From Nocardia cyriacigeorgica NBRC 100375 (GTDB lineage Bacteria > Actinomycetota > Actinomycetes > Mycobacteriales > Mycobacteriaceae), in the NCBI RefSeq assembly GCF_000308555.1, contig NZ_BAFY01000075.1, positions 1 through 64,000 on the forward strand: a stretch of 64,000 nt of DNA, written 5' to 3'. The translations under genes were made by a program, and so were the position numbers. Each line of letters begins with the position of its first letter. Within the stretch, counting starts at the first letter, position 1. Positions 21,589 through 31,934 of the stretch are shown piece by piece. A model generated the notes under the pieces. The model made no database searches and was not told where the DNA came from. It was given only the letters and a program-made list of their open reading frames with translations.

Positions 21589-22836
21589 CTAGCTCGCCGC
21601 GGCGGCCAACTCCGGGGGTGTGAGCCGTCGCGCCGCACGCGCGGACCGGACCGCTGCGGCCGCGAGCATCGTCAGCCGCGCATCGCCCAGTGACATGGCG
21701 TGATTGCCGAGTTGGTTGGTGACGAAGGCGATCGACAGCCCCAGGCTCGGCATCGCCATGGCGCCGGAGCCGCCGATGCCGTAGTGGCCGAGGGCGTGCC
21801 TGGTCAAGGTGGCGCCGACGATGCCGCGGTGGTAGCCGAGCGCATGGTGCGGCGGGGCGCCGAGCACATAGTCGAAGCGGCTGTTGGCCGGCATTCGTGC
21901 GATCATCCTGGTGGTTTCGGGCTGCAACAGCCGTCGCCGGCCGACACGGCCGTCATTGGCGATCGCGCCGTACATCGCGGCCAGCGCGCGAGCGGTGAAC
22001 ACGCCGTTCCAGCCGGGCATCATCGCGGTGTACGGGCGCTCGGTCTGGCTCATCTCGGCCCAGCCGTCGTAGATCACTTCGCGCAGCGAGGTCAACGGAC
22101 GCAGCGATCCGGTCAGCCCGGTCAACCGGTCGAGCGGGACGCGGGCGATATGCAGGCGCGGCGACAACGGTGCGATCCGCGCCCGATGATGGTCCGGGAC
22201 GCCGAACCAGAGATCGGCCTGACCCAGCGGTTCGGCCAGTTCGGTGCGCACCAGCTCGGGGAACGGCCGGCCGGTCGCGCGCTGAGCGATCTCGGCGACC
22301 AGCGTGCCGAAGGTCAGCCCGTGATAGCCCGATGCGCGCAGTCGCAGCGGATCGGGTGCCGCGGCGGCGAGCGCGGCGGCCAAAGCGTCGTGGTCGAGCA
22401 TTCCTTCGGGATCGTCGAGCAGGCCGCGGGTGCGTTGCAGGCCCGCGCGATGGTTGAGCACCTCGCGGACGGTGATGGCGTCCTTGCCGTTGGCGGCGAA
22501 CTCGGGCCAGTAGGTGGCGACCGGTTCGTCCAGTGCGAGCAGTCCGCGTTCGATCAGCCGGTGCGCCACCGTCGCGGTCACGCCCTTGCCGGTGGAGTAG
22601 GCCAGCGCCATGGTGTCGCCGCGCCAGCGCCGTCCGGGTGCGGCCCAGCCGCTCCAGATGTCGAGCACCGGCTCGCCGTCCAGGTAGACCGCGAGGGCCG
22701 CGCCACCATGGCGGCGACGGCGAACCATGGCGAAGAACTTCGTGGCCACCGGCACGAAGCGGTCGTCGATCAGCATGTGCGAGACGGGCGGGACGCTGTC
22801 CTCGGCCCACGCGCCATCGGTTCCGGTAGCCGGCAT
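21589..22836 (-). CDS. Serine hydrolase of the beta-lactamase/EstB family
   Basis: A 415-aa protein of the class C beta-lactamase-like fold (EstB/LACTB-type esterases). The nucleophile motif SxxK is Ser81-Thr-Gly-Lys84 in ALAYSTGKGVTATVAH. A Tyr-containing second motif is seen in ASGYHGLTFGTLVAEIA. Near the C-terminus GHYGIGGSGAMAMPSLGLS corresponds to the HxG/KTG strand. No signal peptide is seen, so it is likely cytoplasmic and an esterase or peptidase rather than an antibiotic-destroying enzyme. The start at 22836 has AGGAG eight bases upstream. Confidence 0.82.
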   Translation of the reverse strand: MPATGTDGAWAEDSVPPVSHMLIDDRFVPVATKFFAMVRRRRHGGAALAVYLDGEPVLDIWSGWAAPGRRWRGDTMALAYSTGKGVTATVAHRLIERGLLALDEPVATYWPEFAANGKDAITVREVLNHRAGLQRTRGLLDDPEGMLDHDALAAALAAAAPDPLRLRASGYHGLTFGTLVAEIAQRATGRPFPELVRTELAEPLGQADLWFGVPDHHRARIAPLSPRLHIARVPLDRLTGLTGSLRPLTSLREVIYDGWAEMSQTERPYTAMMPGWNGVFTARALAAMYGAIANDGRVGRRRLLQPETTRMIARMPANSRFDYVLGAPPHHALGYHRGIVGATLTRHALGHYGIGGSGAMAMPSLGLSIAFVTNQLGNHAMSLGDARLTMLAAAAVRSARAARRLTPPELAAAAS

Positions 22837-22943
22837 GATTCAGACTCCTTTGTCTGTGAAACGCCCGGCGCTTGCTGCTCGCTAGCAGTTGCAAGCGACC
22901 TTGCTACCGAATGTAACTCGTTTCATTACTTCGGGCAATGATC

Positions 22944-25415
22944 TCAGGCGCCGGCCCACGACCACTGCGCTACTTCGGCGATGTCCTCGCCGTGCTCACG
23001 GGTCCAGGCCCGGGCCCGCAGTCGTGCGTCCTGCATCTGCTGGCGCAGGCCGCCGGCCTTCTCGCGCAGTCCGGGCACCCGGTCGATCACGTCGGTGACC
23101 AGGTGATAGCGATCCATATCGTTGAGCATCACCATGTCGAACGGTGTGGTCGTGGTTCCGCGCTCCTTGTATCCACGCACGTGCAGGCCCGCGTGATTGG
23201 TGCGCCGGTAGGTGAGCCGATGGATCAGCCACGGGTAGCCGTGGAAGGCGAAGATCACCGGGCGATCGTGGGTGAACAGGGTGTCGAATTCGGAGTCGGG
23301 GAGCCCATGTGGATGTTCGGTGCTCGGCAGCAGCCGCATCAGATCGACCACATTGACCACCCGAACCCGCAGCTGCGGCAGATGCTCGCGCAGGATGGCC
23401 GCGGCGGCCAGCGTCTCGAGCGTGGGCACGTCACCCGCGCAGGCCAGCACCACATCGGGGGCGGTGCCGAGTTCGTCGTTGTTACCCGCCCACTCCCAGA
23501 TACCGATCCCGCGCGCACAGTGCAGCGCCGCCGCCTCGACCGACAGCCAATCGGCCTGCGGCTGTTTGCCCGCCACCACCACGTTCACGTAATGGCGTGA
23601 ACGCAGGCAATGGTCGAACGTGGACAGCAGCGTATTGGCATCCGGCGGCAGGTACACCCGCACGACCTCGGGCTTCTTGTTCAGCACCACATCGAGGAAA
23701 CCCGGATCCTGATGGGTGAAGCCGTTGTGATCCTGACGCCAGACATGCGATGACAACAGGTAATTCAGGCTCGGAATCGGGCGTCGCCACGGCACCGCGG
23801 CACTCGCGTCGAGCCACTTGGCGTGCTGATTGAACATGGCGTCGACGATGTGCACGAAGGCCTCGTAGCAGGTGAACACGCCGTGCCTGCCGGTGAGTAG
23901 ATAGCCCTCGAGCAGGCCCTGGCACATGTGCTCGGACAGCACCTCGATCACCCGGCCCTGCCGGTCGAGGCCGACGTCGAACTCATCGATCTCGGCCTGC
24001 CAATTGCGTCCGGTGACTTCGAGGATGTCCTGTAAACGATTGCTGGCCAGCTCATCCGGCGCGAAGGTCAGGAAGTTGTCCGGATTTGCTGCGGTCACCT
24101 CACGCAGCCAGCCGCCCAGTACTCGCGTGGCCTCGTGATGGGTGGCACCGGGGGCGGGCACGTCGACGCCGAACTCGCGCCAATCCGGCAACCGCAGATC
24201 ACGCGCGTGGGTGCCGCCGTTGCTCACCGGGTTCGCGCTCATCCGCCGGTCACCGGCCGGGACGAGGTCCATCAGCTCCGAGACCGGCGCGCCGGAACCG
24301 TCGAACAGCTCCGTTGGCCGATACGAACGCAACCACTGTTCGAGCACGGCCCGGTGGTTGTCGTCGGTGCGGGCCGCGGGCAGCGGCACCTGATGGGCCC
24401 GGAATGTGCCTTCCACCGGTTCGCCGTCCACGAGCGGGGGACAGGTCCAGCCCTTCGGGGTGCGCAGCACGATCATGGGCCAATGCGGGCGGCTACCGTC
24501 GCCGCCGCGGGCGGCCCGCTGGATCTGCGCGATGCGTTCCAACGCGGTGTCCATCGCCTCGGCAATGGCCTGATGTACTCGCGCCGGATCGTGCCCGGAC
24601 ACCACCAGCGGCTCGTAGCCGTGGCCGCGCATCAGCGAGATCAGCTCGGGTTCGGGGATTCGAGCCAGAATCGTCGGGTTGGCGATCTTGTACTCGTTGA
24701 GCGCCAGAATCGGCAGCACCGCTCCGTCGCGGGCGGGATTGAGGAACTTGTTCGCATGCCAGCTGCCTGCCAGCGGGCCGGTCTCGGCCTCCCCGTCGCC
24801 GACCACACAGAACACCGTGAGATCCGGGTGATCCAGGGCCGCACCGAAGGCGTGCAGCAGCGAATACCCGAGTTCACCGCCCTCGTGGAAGGAGCCGGGC
24901 GTCTCCGGCGCACAGTGGCTCGGCACTCCGCCAGGGAAGGAGAACTGGCCGAAAAGTGCGCGCATACCGTCGATATCGCGCGCGATGTGGCTGTACAACT
25001 CGGAATAGGTGCCCTCGAGCCACGCGCAGGCGTTCGGCCCCGGCCCGCCGTGACCGGGACCGGCGACGAACACCGCATTCAGATCGCGGGCCACAATCGC
25101 GCGATTGGCGTGTACCCACACCAGATTCAGCCCAGGAACGGTGCCGAAATGGCCGAGCAGTCGCGGCTTGATGTGCTCGGCGCGCAACGGTTCGCGCAGC
25201 AGCGGGTTGTCCATCAGATAGATCTGGCCGACCGACAGATAATTCGCCGCGCGCCACCAGGCGTCCACGGCCGCGAGCCCGTCGGCATCGAGGGGACCGG
25301 GCGCGTCGGTGAGCCGATACGGGCTGGGCGCCACCGACCGGCCGCCACCGCCACCGACGTTGTCGGCCGAAGTGTCCTCGGCGACGGGATTGCCTTGTGA
25401 GCCAGGCTGTGCCAT
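22944..25415 (-). CDS. xfp: Phosphoketolase (xylulose-5-phosphate/fructose-6-phosphate)
   Basis: An 823-aa thiamine-diphosphate enzyme that cleaves xylulose-5-P or fructose-6-P to acetyl-phosphate and a shorter aldose phosphate. Family motifs are clear: [15 protein letters not shown] and [17 protein letters not shown] near the N-terminus, [47 protein letters not shown] (ThDP/Mg site), and [14 protein letters not shown] in the C-terminal half. The length is typical (about 800 aa). A Gly-rich stretch at residues 20-27 is a minor N-terminal extension. No acetate kinase or phosphotransacetylase gene is next to it. Single-gene unit. Confidence 0.94.
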   Translation of the reverse strand: MAQPGSQGNPVAEDTSADNVGGGGGRSVAPSPYRLTDAPGPLDADGLAAVDAWWRAANYLSVGQIYLMDNPLLREPLRAEHIKPRLLGHFGTVPGLNLVWVHANRAIVARDLNAVFVAGPGHGGPGPNACAWLEGTYSELYSHIARDIDGMRALFGQFSFPGGVPSHCAPETPGSFHEGGELGYSLLHAFGAALDHPDLTVFCVVGDGEAETGPLAGSWHANKFLNPARDGAVLPILALNEYKIANPTILARIPEPELISLMRGHGYEPLVVSGHDPARVHQAIAEAMDTALERIAQIQRAARGGDGSRPHWPMIVLRTPKGWTCPPLVDGEPVEGTFRAHQVPLPAARTDDNHRAVLEQWLRSYRPTELFDGSGAPVSELMDLVPAGDRRMSANPVSNGGTHARDLRLPDWREFGVDVPAPGATHHEATRVLGGWLREVTAANPDNFLTFAPDELASNRLQDILEVTGRNWQAEIDEFDVGLDRQGRVIEVLSEHMCQGLLEGYLLTGRHGVFTCYEAFVHIVDAMFNQHAKWLDASAAVPWRRPIPSLNYLLSSHVWRQDHNGFTHQDPGFLDVVLNKKPEVVRVYLPPDANTLLSTFDHCLRSRHYVNVVVAGKQPQADWLSVEAAALHCARGIGIWEWAGNNDELGTAPDVVLACAGDVPTLETLAAAAILREHLPQLRVRVVNVVDLMRLLPSTEHPHGLPDSEFDTLFTHDRPVIFAFHGYPWLIHRLTYRRTNHAGLHVRGYKERGTTTTPFDMVMLNDMDRYHLVTDVIDRVPGLREKAGGLRQQMQDARLRARAWTREHGEDIAEVAQWSWAGA

Positions 25416-25567
25416 GGGCGATTCTCCTCACGCTCGTGCCACGCACCGGATGGAGATTCCCCGTCAGGCTACCGGCCGGATCCGTGGTAGGCCCAGGACG
25501 CGATCGGGGACCGGCAGGCGCGGGCTCGATCGGCAGCTGCGTGGACGCGTCGATTAGGGTGCGCGGC

Positions 25568-26152
25568 ATGCCTACCTCCGCCAGGACCATCGGTATCGCC
25601 ACCCTCGCCGCGGCCGCCTTCGCGCTGACGGCGTGCGGCTCCGACGACAGCTCCGACAGTGCCGCGCCGGCCACCACCGCCGCCGCAACGAGCGCTTACG
25701 CCGCGACCGGTGCGCCGAGTCCGAAGCCGTCCACCGGCCGTGAATGCACCGCCGAGGACATCGACGTCACCGGCGGCTTCGGTGAGGCCCCGACCATCAC
25801 CATCCCCGACGACTGCGATCCGCCGAAACAGCTGATCGTCAAGGATCTGGTCACCGGCTCCGGCCCGGGCGCACAGCCCGGCCAGGAACTGAAGATGAAC
25901 TACACCCTGGTCACCTGGTCGGACAAGCAGAAGCTCGACAGCTCCTTCGACCGCGGCGAGCCCTTCGAACTGACCCTCGGCGCCGGCATGGTCATTCCCG
26001 GCTGGGACCAGGGCCTCGAAGGCGTCCAGGAGGGCACCCGCAGGCTGCTGATCATCCCGCCCGACCTCGGCTACGGCATGGGCGGCAACGGCATCAAACC
26101 GAACGAGACCCTGGTCTTCGTCACCGACGCGGTCGACGTCCCGGACAACTGA
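25568..26152 (+). CDS. FKBP-type peptidyl-prolyl isomerase lipoprotein
   Basis: A 194-aa lipoprotein. The lipobox LTAC ends at Cys23 after a hydrophobic signal, followed by a Ser/Ala/Thr linker. Residues ~85-194 are an FKBP domain: GQELKMNYTLVTWSD, then FDRGEPFELTLGAGMVIPGW, DQGLEGVQEGTRRLLIIP, and PDLGYGMGGNGIKPNETLVF. It should speed proline isomerisation in proteins outside the membrane. ATG 25568 begins exactly at the signal peptide. Divergent from phosphoketolase and upstream of tig, another folding factor. Confidence 0.88.
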   Translation: MPTSARTIGIATLAAAAFALTACGSDDSSDSAAPATTAAATSAYAATGAPSPKPSTGRECTAEDIDVTGGFGEAPTITIPDDCDPPKQLIVKDLVTGSGPGAQPGQELKMNYTLVTWSDKQKLDSSFDRGEPFELTLGAGMVIPGWDQGLEGVQEGTRRLLIIPPDLGYGMGGNGIKPNETLVFVTDAVDVPDN

Positions 26153-26317
26153 CCCCGGAGGTCCACGCCCTGCCCGCGCCGCCGCTGCGGCGGTGACGGG
26201 GGCGTTCGCCTGCCCGGATTGCAGGGCGCGCGCACCGGTCGACTAACCTTGCCTGGATGCGATCGGGGGGACACACCGACGTCAACGACCGATGAACTAC
26301 GAACAAGGAGCATGTCC

Positions 26318-27709
26318 GTGAAGAGCACCGTCGAGCAGCTGAGCCCGACACGGGTCCGGATCAATGTCGAGGTGCCCTTCGAGGAGCTGAAGCCGGACTT
26401 CGACAAGGCCTACAAGGCGCTGGCCAAGCAGGTCCGTATCCCCGGCTTCCGCCCGGGCAAGGCGCCGGCCAAGCTGCTCGAGGCACGCCTCGGCCGCGGC
26501 GCGATCCTGGAGCAGGTCGTCAACGACGTGCTTCCGGCCCGCTACAGCGAGGCCGTGACCACCTCCGAGGTCAAGGTCATCGGCCAGCCCGAGATCGAGA
26601 TCACCAAGATCGAAGACGGCCAGGAGCTGGCGTTCACCGCCGAGGTCGACGTCCGCCCGGAGATCACCCTGCCCGACTACAGCACCATCGAGGTCACCGT
26701 CGACGCCATCACCGTCGACGACTCCGACATCGACGAGCAGCTGCAGTCGCTGCGGCAGCGCTTCGGCACCCTCACCGGCGTCGACCGCCCGGTGCAGGAG
26801 GGCGACTTCATCTCCATCGACCTGTCGGCCACCGTCGACGGCGAGGACGTGCCGGAGGCCTCGACCACCGGCCTGTCCCACGAGGTCGGCTCGGGTCAGC
26901 TCATCGAAGGCCTGGACGAGGCCGTGATCGGCCTGTCGGCCGGTGAGTCCAAGGAGTTCACCTCCACCCTGGTGGCGGGCGAGCACGCGGGCAAGGAAGC
27001 CGTCATCACCGTCACCGTCGGTTCGGTCAAGGAGCGCGAGCTGCCCGAGGCCGACGACGAGTTCGCCCAGCTGGCCAGCGAATTCGACACCCTCGACGAG
27101 CTGAAGGCCGATCTGCGCGGCCGGGTCGAGCGGGTCAAGAAGGTCCAGCAGGCCAGCGACATCCGCGACAAGGTGCTCGAGCAGCTGCTCGACAAGGTCG
27201 AGGTGCCGCTGCCCGAGGCCGTGGTCAAGGCCGAGATCGACGCCGTCGAGCACGACGCCGTGCACGGCTTCGACCACGACGAGGCCAAGTTCGCCGAGGC
27301 GCTCGAGGCGCAGGGCTCCAGCCGCGAGGAGTTCGACAAGGACACCAAGGAGGCTGCCGAGAAGTCGGTGAAGACCCAGCTGCTGCTGGATGCCATCGCC
27401 GAGGCCGAGGGCACCCAGGTCGGCCAGGAGGAGCTCACCGAGCGCATCCTGTTCCAGGCCCAGCGCTACGGCATGTCGCCGGAGCAGTTCATCCAGCAGG
27501 TGCAGCAGGCCGGTCAGCTCGGCGCGGTGTTCGCCGACGTGCGCCGCGGCAAGGCGCTGGCCGGTGTGGTCGGCAAGGCCACCGTCACCGACTCCGAGGG
27601 CAACACCGTCGACACCACCGAAATGTTCGGTGCCCCGGAGGATTCGGCCGAGGAGAACACCGAGGCGGCCGCCGAGACCGCCGAAGCTCCCGCCGACGCC
27701 GAGAAGTAA
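26318..27709 (+). CDS. tig: Trigger factor, ribosome-associated chaperone
   Basis: A 463-aa protein. Trigger factor binds ribosomal protein L23 at the tunnel exit and shields nascent chains; it also has PPIase activity. The ribosome-binding N-domain has [15 protein letters not shown] (the FRxGxxP signature), the FKBP-like domain runs roughly 160-250 ([36 protein letters not shown]), and the helical C-domain follows. The C-terminus is acidic ([16 protein letters not shown]). GTG 26318 matches the start used in mycobacteria and has AAGGAG seven bases upstream; ATG 26312 is too close to that site. The order tig-clpP1-clpP2-clpX is conserved in actinobacteria. Confidence 0.95.
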   Translation: MKSTVEQLSPTRVRINVEVPFEELKPDFDKAYKALAKQVRIPGFRPGKAPAKLLEARLGRGAILEQVVNDVLPARYSEAVTTSEVKVIGQPEIEITKIEDGQELAFTAEVDVRPEITLPDYSTIEVTVDAITVDDSDIDEQLQSLRQRFGTLTGVDRPVQEGDFISIDLSATVDGEDVPEASTTGLSHEVGSGQLIEGLDEAVIGLSAGESKEFTSTLVAGEHAGKEAVITVTVGSVKERELPEADDEFAQLASEFDTLDELKADLRGRVERVKKVQQASDIRDKVLEQLLDKVEVPLPEAVVKAEIDAVEHDAVHGFDHDEAKFAEALEAQGSSREEFDKDTKEAAEKSVKTQLLLDAIAEAEGTQVGQEELTERILFQAQRYGMSPEQFIQQVQQAGQLGAVFADVRRGKALAGVVGKATVTDSEGNTVDTTEMFGAPEDSAEENTEAAAETAEAPADAEK

Positions 27710-27766
27710 GCCGAGCGGCGAAGAACCATTGAGAGACCAGCGTGATGGGTGCCTTTCGGGCTCTGT

Positions 27767-27861
27767 GATTGCGCTGTGAGCGAGCGAAGCGAGTGAACCA
27801 GAAGTACAGCGCGCGGTCGCGCACAGCGCAATCGAGCGCCAGCGAGATTGCGCTGTGAGCG
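27767..27861. repeat. Inverted and direct repeats in the tig-clpP1 intergenic region
   Basis: GATTGCGCTGTGAGCG occurs at 27767-27782 and again at 27846-27861. Between them CACAGCGCAATC (27822-27833) is the perfect reverse complement of the first 12 bases. The core CGCTGTGAGCG is itself palindromic (CGCT-N3-AGCG) and resembles the ClgR operator described upstream of clpP genes in corynebacteria and streptomycetes, but a REP-like intergenic repeat is equally possible. Confidence 0.55.
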
Positions 27862-27866
27862 AAGAA

Positions 27867-27894
27867 GGGCGGTACCGGGAGTTCGGTGCCGCCC
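27867..27894 (+). terminator. Hairpin terminator after tig
   Basis: GGGCGGTACCG / CGGTGCCGCCC, an 11-bp stem with one wobble pair and loop GGAGTT, followed by TGCTTCGTT. It separates tig from clpP1 transcription. Confidence 0.65.
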
Positions 27895-27947
27895 TGCTTC
27901 GTTAATGTTTGTGTCAGCAACGAGCCGGCGAGAGAAGGCAGGTATCC

Positions 27948-28559
27948 GTGACAATCAACCAGGCAGGGGTCATGACATCCGCGACTGCTGGTCTCAACCT
28001 CAGTGATTCGGTGTACGAGCGCTTGCTCCGCGACCGCATCATCTTCCTGGGCACCCAGGTCGACGACGACATCGCCAACAAGCTGTGCGCGCAGATCCTG
28101 CTGCTGGCCGCCGAGGACCCGACCCGCGACATCTCGCTCTACATCAACTCGCCCGGTGGTTCGGTCAGTGCCGGTATGGCCATCTACGACACGATGCAGT
28201 ACGCCGAGTGCGATATCGCGACCATCGCCTTCGGTCTGGCCGCGTCGATGGGGCAGTTCCTGCTCACCGCGGGCACCAAGGGCAAGCGCTACGCGCTTCC
28301 GCACACCAGGATCATGATGCACCAGCCGTCGGCGGGCATCGGTGGTAGCGCGGCCGACATCTCGATCTACGCCGAGCAGCTCGCGCACACCAAGCGCGAA
28401 CTCAACGAACTGCAGGCGCTGCACACCGGCCAGACGGTGGAGCAGGTGACCGCCGACGCCGACCGCGACCGCTGGTTCACCGCGAACCAGGCGCTCGAGT
28501 ACGGCTTCATCGATCGCGTGATCAACAGCGCTCGCCAGGCGAACGGCGCCGGTAACTGA
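27948..28559 (+). CDS. clpP1: ATP-dependent Clp protease proteolytic subunit 1
   Basis: A 203-aa serine protease subunit. ClpP1 and ClpP2 form a mixed tetradecamer that works with ClpX or ClpC1. Family landmarks: [44 protein letters not shown], the active serine in GLAASMGQF, the active histidine in MMHQPSAG, and the C-terminal [21 protein letters not shown] 27948 has GAAGG nine bases upstream; ATG 27972 is an alternative. The mature N-terminus is probably made by self-processing. clpP2 follows 41 bases downstream in the same operon. Confidence 0.94.
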   Translation: MTINQAGVMTSATAGLNLSDSVYERLLRDRIIFLGTQVDDDIANKLCAQILLLAAEDPTRDISLYINSPGGSVSAGMAIYDTMQYAECDIATIAFGLAASMGQFLLTAGTKGKRYALPHTRIMMHQPSAGIGGSAADISIYAEQLAHTKRELNELQALHTGQTVEQVTADADRDRWFTANQALEYGFIDRVINSARQANGAGN

Positions 28560-28600
28560 GCCGCGAATCAGCTCACCTCCCACCGACTTTGGAGACGAAG

Positions 28601-29269
28601 ATGGCCAACCTGATCGACCCCCGCGCAGGCCTGTCCGGTATCGCCCCGGCGAGCCCGCAGGCCCGCTACATCCTGCCGTCGTTCATCGAACACTCGAGCT
28701 TCGGCGTCAAGGAGTCCAACCCGTACAACAAGCTGTTCGAGGAGCGCATCATCTTCCTCGGCGTGCAGGTCGACGACGCCTCGGCGAACGACATCATGGC
28801 CCAGCTGCTGGTGCTCGAGTCGCTCGATCCCGATCGCGACATCACCATGTACATCAACTCGCCGGGTGGCTCGTTCACCTCGCTGATGGCCATCTACGAC
28901 ACCATGCAGTACGTGCGTGCCGATGTGGCCACCGTCTGCCTCGGCCAGGCCGCCTCCGCGGCCGCCGTGCTGCTGGCCGCCGGTACCCCCGGTAAGCGGG
29001 CCTGCCTGCCCAACGCCCGCGTGCTCATCCACCAGCCGTCGCTGGAGGGTGGCATCCAGGGGCAGGTGTCGGACCTGGAGATCCAGGCCGCCGAGATCGA
29101 GCGCATGCGTCGCCTGATGGAGACCACGCTGGCCCGGCACACCGGCAAGGACCCCGACACCATCCGCAAGGACACCGACCGCGACAAGATCCTCACCGCC
29201 GAGGATGCCAAGGACTACGGCATCATCGACACGGTGTTCGACTACCGCAAGCTGAGCGCGCAGAAGTAA
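28601..29269 (+). CDS. clpP2: ATP-dependent Clp protease proteolytic subunit 2
   Basis: A 222-aa second ClpP subunit. It has the [21 protein letters not shown] strand (written here as INSPGGSF and [13 protein letters not shown]), active serine in [12 protein letters not shown], histidine in [10 protein letters not shown], and the C-terminal [19 protein letters not shown]. The N-terminal ~15 residues form a likely propeptide, and the segment after [20 protein letters not shown] matches mycobacterial ClpP2. ATG 28601 has GGAG six bases upstream. Confidence 0.94.
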   Translation: MANLIDPRAGLSGIAPASPQARYILPSFIEHSSFGVKESNPYNKLFEERIIFLGVQVDDASANDIMAQLLVLESLDPDRDITMYINSPGGSFTSLMAIYDTMQYVRADVATVCLGQAASAAAVLLAAGTPGKRACLPNARVLIHQPSLEGGIQGQVSDLEIQAAEIERMRRLMETTLARHTGKDPDTIRKDTDRDKILTAEDAKDYGIIDTVFDYRKLSAQK

Positions 29270-29474
29270 TTCGGTGACCCGCGGCGCCTGTGCGCCGCGG
29301 GTTCCGCCGACACGCGGTTGCTGAATTGTTGCGCGTGTGGTGGACGGCTCGGCGACCGGGTGAATCGGGCGAATCATGGTGAGAACCCGCACAACCCCGG
29401 CGAGAAACATGCGCGAGTTGTCGACCAGTTTCGCGCACACCGGGTACGGTCGACCTAGGGACCTTTGCTCCCGG

Positions 29475-29506
29475 TTGACAGCAGTGCACCACCACCCGGA
29501 TACGGT
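29475..29506 (+). promoter_or_regulatory. Candidate clpX promoter and duplicated GGnTACGGTCGAC motif
   Basis: TTGACA at 29475-29480 is followed after 18-20 bases by GATACG/TACGGT. The motif GG-TACGGTCGAC occurs twice, at 29442-29454 and 29498-29510, 56 bases apart; each holds TACGGT as a possible -10 box, so tandem promoters are possible. This lies in the 326-base gap between clpP2 and clpX, which holds no gene I can support. Confidence 0.45.
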
Positions 29507-29595
29507 CGACGGATTCAACGACACCTTCCACAGGTGGCGGAAAGCTGGCAACTGGATGGACGGTTGCACGCGAACAAGGAAGTAGGACCCACGAG

Positions 29596-30876
29596 ATGGC
29601 GCGCATCGGTGATGGCGGCGATCTGCTGAAGTGCTCGTTCTGCGGAAAGAGTCAAAAGCAGGTCAAGAAGCTCATTGCGGGACCCGGGGTGTACATCTGC
29701 GACGAGTGCATCGACCTGTGCAACGAGATCATCGAAGAGGAGCTGGCCGAGTCCAGCGAGGTCAAACTCGATGAGTTGCCCAAACCCGCCGAGATCCGGG
29801 ATTTCCTGGAGAACTATGTGATCGGGCAGGACACGGCCAAGCGCACGCTGGCCGTGGCCGTCTACAACCACTACAAGCGGATCCAGGCCGGCGACAAGGG
29901 CCGCGACAGCCGCGGCGAGAGCGTCGAGCTGGCCAAGTCCAACATCCTGATGCTCGGCCCCACCGGCTGCGGTAAGACCTATCTGGCCCAGACGCTGGCC
30001 AAGATGCTCAACGTCCCATTCGCCATCGCCGACGCCACCGCGCTCACCGAGGCCGGATACGTCGGTGAGGATGTCGAGAACATCCTGCTCAAGCTGATCC
30101 AGGCCGCCGACTACGACGTCAAGCGCGCCGAGACAGGCATCATCTACATCGATGAGGTCGACAAGATCGCCCGCAAGAGCGAGAACCCCTCGATCACCCG
30201 TGACGTCTCCGGCGAAGGTGTGCAGCAGGCGCTGCTGAAGATCCTGGAAGGCACCCAGGCCAGCGTGCCGCCGCAGGGTGGGCGCAAGCATCCGCACCAG
30301 GAATTCATCCAGATCGACACCACGAATGTGCTGTTCATCGTGGCGGGCGCGTTCGCCGGGCTGGAGAAGATCATCTCCGACCGCACCGGCCATCGTGGAA
30401 TCGGCTTCGGTGCCGAGGTGCGGTCCAAGGCCGAGGTCGACACCATCGACCACTTCGCCGACGTGATGCCCGAGGATCTGATCAAGTTCGGTTTGATCCC
30501 CGAGTTCATCGGCCGCCTGCCGGTGGTCGCCTCGGTGACCAACCTGGACAAGGATTCGCTGGTCAAGATCCTCTCCGAGCCGAAGAACGCGCTGGTCAAG
30601 CAGTACATCCGGCTGTTCGAAATGGATGGGGTCGATCTCGAGTTCACCCGCGACGCGCTGGAAGCGGTGGCCGATCAGGCCATCCTGCGCGGCACCGGTG
30701 CCCGCGGTCTGCGCGCCATCATGGAGGAGGTGCTGCAGCAGGTGATGTTCGACATCCCCAGCCGCGACGACGTCGCCAAGGTGGTCGTGGACGCCGACAC
30801 CGTCAACGACAACGTGCTGCCCACCATCGTCCCGCGCAAGCGCGAGCGCGCCGAGCGTCGCGAGAAGTCGGCCTGA
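29596..30876 (+). CDS. clpX: ATP-dependent Clp protease ATP-binding subunit ClpX
   Basis: A 426-aa AAA+ unfoldase. The N-terminal zinc domain has Cys13, Cys16, Cys35 and Cys38. Walker A (GPTGCGKT, about 120-127), Walker B ([11 protein letters not shown]), the pore [10 protein letters not shown] region, sensor motifs and RGTGARGLR arginine finger are present. ClpX unfolds substrates and feeds them to ClpP1P2. It stands 326 bases after clpP2 with its own candidate promoter and a strong terminator behind, so it is probably a separate unit. Confidence 0.96.
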   Translation: MARIGDGGDLLKCSFCGKSQKQVKKLIAGPGVYICDECIDLCNEIIEEELAESSEVKLDELPKPAEIRDFLENYVIGQDTAKRTLAVAVYNHYKRIQAGDKGRDSRGESVELAKSNILMLGPTGCGKTYLAQTLAKMLNVPFAIADATALTEAGYVGEDVENILLKLIQAADYDVKRAETGIIYIDEVDKIARKSENPSITRDVSGEGVQQALLKILEGTQASVPPQGGRKHPHQEFIQIDTTNVLFIVAGAFAGLEKIISDRTGHRGIGFGAEVRSKAEVDTIDHFADVMPEDLIKFGLIPEFIGRLPVVASVTNLDKDSLVKILSEPKNALVKQYIRLFEMDGVDLEFTRDALEAVADQAILRGTGARGLRAIMEEVLQQVMFDIPSRDDVAKVVVDADTVNDNVLPTIVPRKRERAERREKSA

Positions 30877-30888
30877 CATAGTCGAAGG

Positions 30889-30917
30889 ACGGCCCGCCCA
30901 CACTGTGGGCGGGCCGT
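30889..30917 (+). terminator. Terminator after clpX
   Basis: A perfect 14-bp inverted repeat, ACGGCCCGCCCACA / TGTGGGCGGGCCGT, with a single central base (functional loop of a few bases), 13 bases after the clpX stop. Confidence 0.8.
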
Positions 30918-31016
30918 TCATCGTTTCGGCGCCGAGTTGGCGATGACGGCCTCCCGGCCGGTGCGATCGTTGTAGGGTCGGTGCACCTGCAGGCGTCGCA
31001 CAACGAGGAGCGGCCG

Positions 31017-31427
31017 ATGTCGAAGCGTTTCCGAGCCCGCACCATGGCCACCGCGGCCGTGTTCGCCGCCGCGGCAGCCGCAGGCCTGGTGGTCACCGCA
31101 CCCGCCGCGCCTGCCAGTGTCACGCAGGTGAGTGTGATGCCGGACTTCTCGTTCGGGCCGATCACCAACTACGGCACCACCTGCCAGTACACCGTGCGGG
31201 CCCGGCTCACCGAGGGGTTGACGCCGGTGACCTTCTACGACAACGGCGTGCCGTTCGCCACCGTGGCGCCCACCGACGGCGTCGCGCTGGTCACCTGGAC
31301 GCCGGCGACTCGCGGCCACCACACGTTGCAAGCGGTGCAGCCGACAACGGCGCAGGAGATCGCGCCGTGGGTCCAGGTGGAGGTGGGCGTCGGCATGCAT
31401 ATCGGGTACGCCTGCCTCGTCGTGTGA
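31017..31427 (+). CDS. Secreted protein with Ig-like domain, unknown function
   Basis: A 136-aa precursor with a Sec signal peptide (MSKRFRARTMATAAV then an Ala-rich core, cleavage near APA at about 33). The mature ~100 residues look like a single bacterial Ig-like fold: TCQYTVRARLTEGLTPVTFYDN, GVPFATVAPTDGVALVTWTP, TRGHHTLQAVQ. Two cysteines (TTCQYT and YACLVV) could close the fold with a disulfide. GAGGAG lies six bases before ATG 31017. Similar small proteins are frequent in Nocardia and relatives; no defined role. Confidence 0.65.
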   Translation: MSKRFRARTMATAAVFAAAAAAGLVVTAPAAPASVTQVSVMPDFSFGPITNYGTTCQYTVRARLTEGLTPVTFYDNGVPFATVAPTDGVALVTWTPATRGHHTLQAVQPTTAQEIAPWVQVEVGVGMHIGYACLVV

Positions 31428-31539
31428 GGCGCAGGCGCACGACTGCCGAGCCATGGGTAAGTAGCCGGCGACGTGGTCGGGCCGCGCCCGCGGCCTTCTC
31501 GCCGGGCTCGCGGGCCGGGACCCCGGTCCGCGCGTCAGA

Positions 31540-31917
31540 TCAGACGGGCTCCATGCTCAGGTCGTCCTGCCCCCAGTACGCGCGCATTCGGGTGATGCGG
31601 CCTTCGTCATCGAACTCCATCACGTCGATCGGGTGCAGGGTCATGCGCTGCCCGCCGGCGATGGTGACGAGAGTGAACATGAAGGCGGCGTGATTGCCGA
31701 CGATGCGGACGGTGTCGGGATGGATCGAGGTCTCGCGCTCCAGGTTTGCCAGGATGTTGTAGAACTCGCGAATGGCGTCGTGGCCCTGCTTCGGCGGGGT
31801 GCCGATCGGGTCCTCGACGATCGCGTCCGGCGCATAGAGCGCGACGATGTCGTCGGTGGGGCCGCTGCCGACCAGCTTGACGTACTGCTCGACCACATCG
31901 CGGATCTGCCGTGCCAT
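31540..31917 (-). CDS. ksi: Delta5-3-ketosteroid isomerase (SnoaL/NTF2 fold)
   Basis: A 125-aa protein closely resembling classical steroid delta-isomerases. All three catalytic residues of the Comamonas/Pseudomonas enzymes are present: Tyr12 (VVEQYVKLV), Asp36 (IVEDPIGTPP) and Asp98 (LHPIDVMEF), with HDAIREFY and AFMFTLV in register. It moves the C5-C6 double bond of 3-oxo-5-ene steroids into conjugation. AGGAG is six bases before ATG 31917. A perfect KstR operator lies 17 bases upstream, placing it in the cholesterol-breakdown regulon. No other steroid gene is adjacent. Confidence 0.88.
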   Translation of the reverse strand: MARQIRDVVEQYVKLVGSGPTDDIVALYAPDAIVEDPIGTPPKQGHDAIREFYNILANLERETSIHPDTVRIVGNHAAFMFTLVTIAGGQRMTLHPIDVMEFDDEGRITRMRAYWGQDDLSMEPV

Positions 31918-31934
31918 GGGAACTCCTGCCGAAA

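Noticed and set aside
21383..21592. Plus-strand frame after the CRISPR relic as a gene
   Set aside because: It begins inside repeat 2 of the relic, lacks a ribosome site, and its product matches nothing recognised.
27972..28559. Shorter clpP1 starting at ATG 27972
   Set aside because: Possible, but GTG 27948 has the ribosome site at proper spacing; either way the mature N-terminus is likely set by processing.
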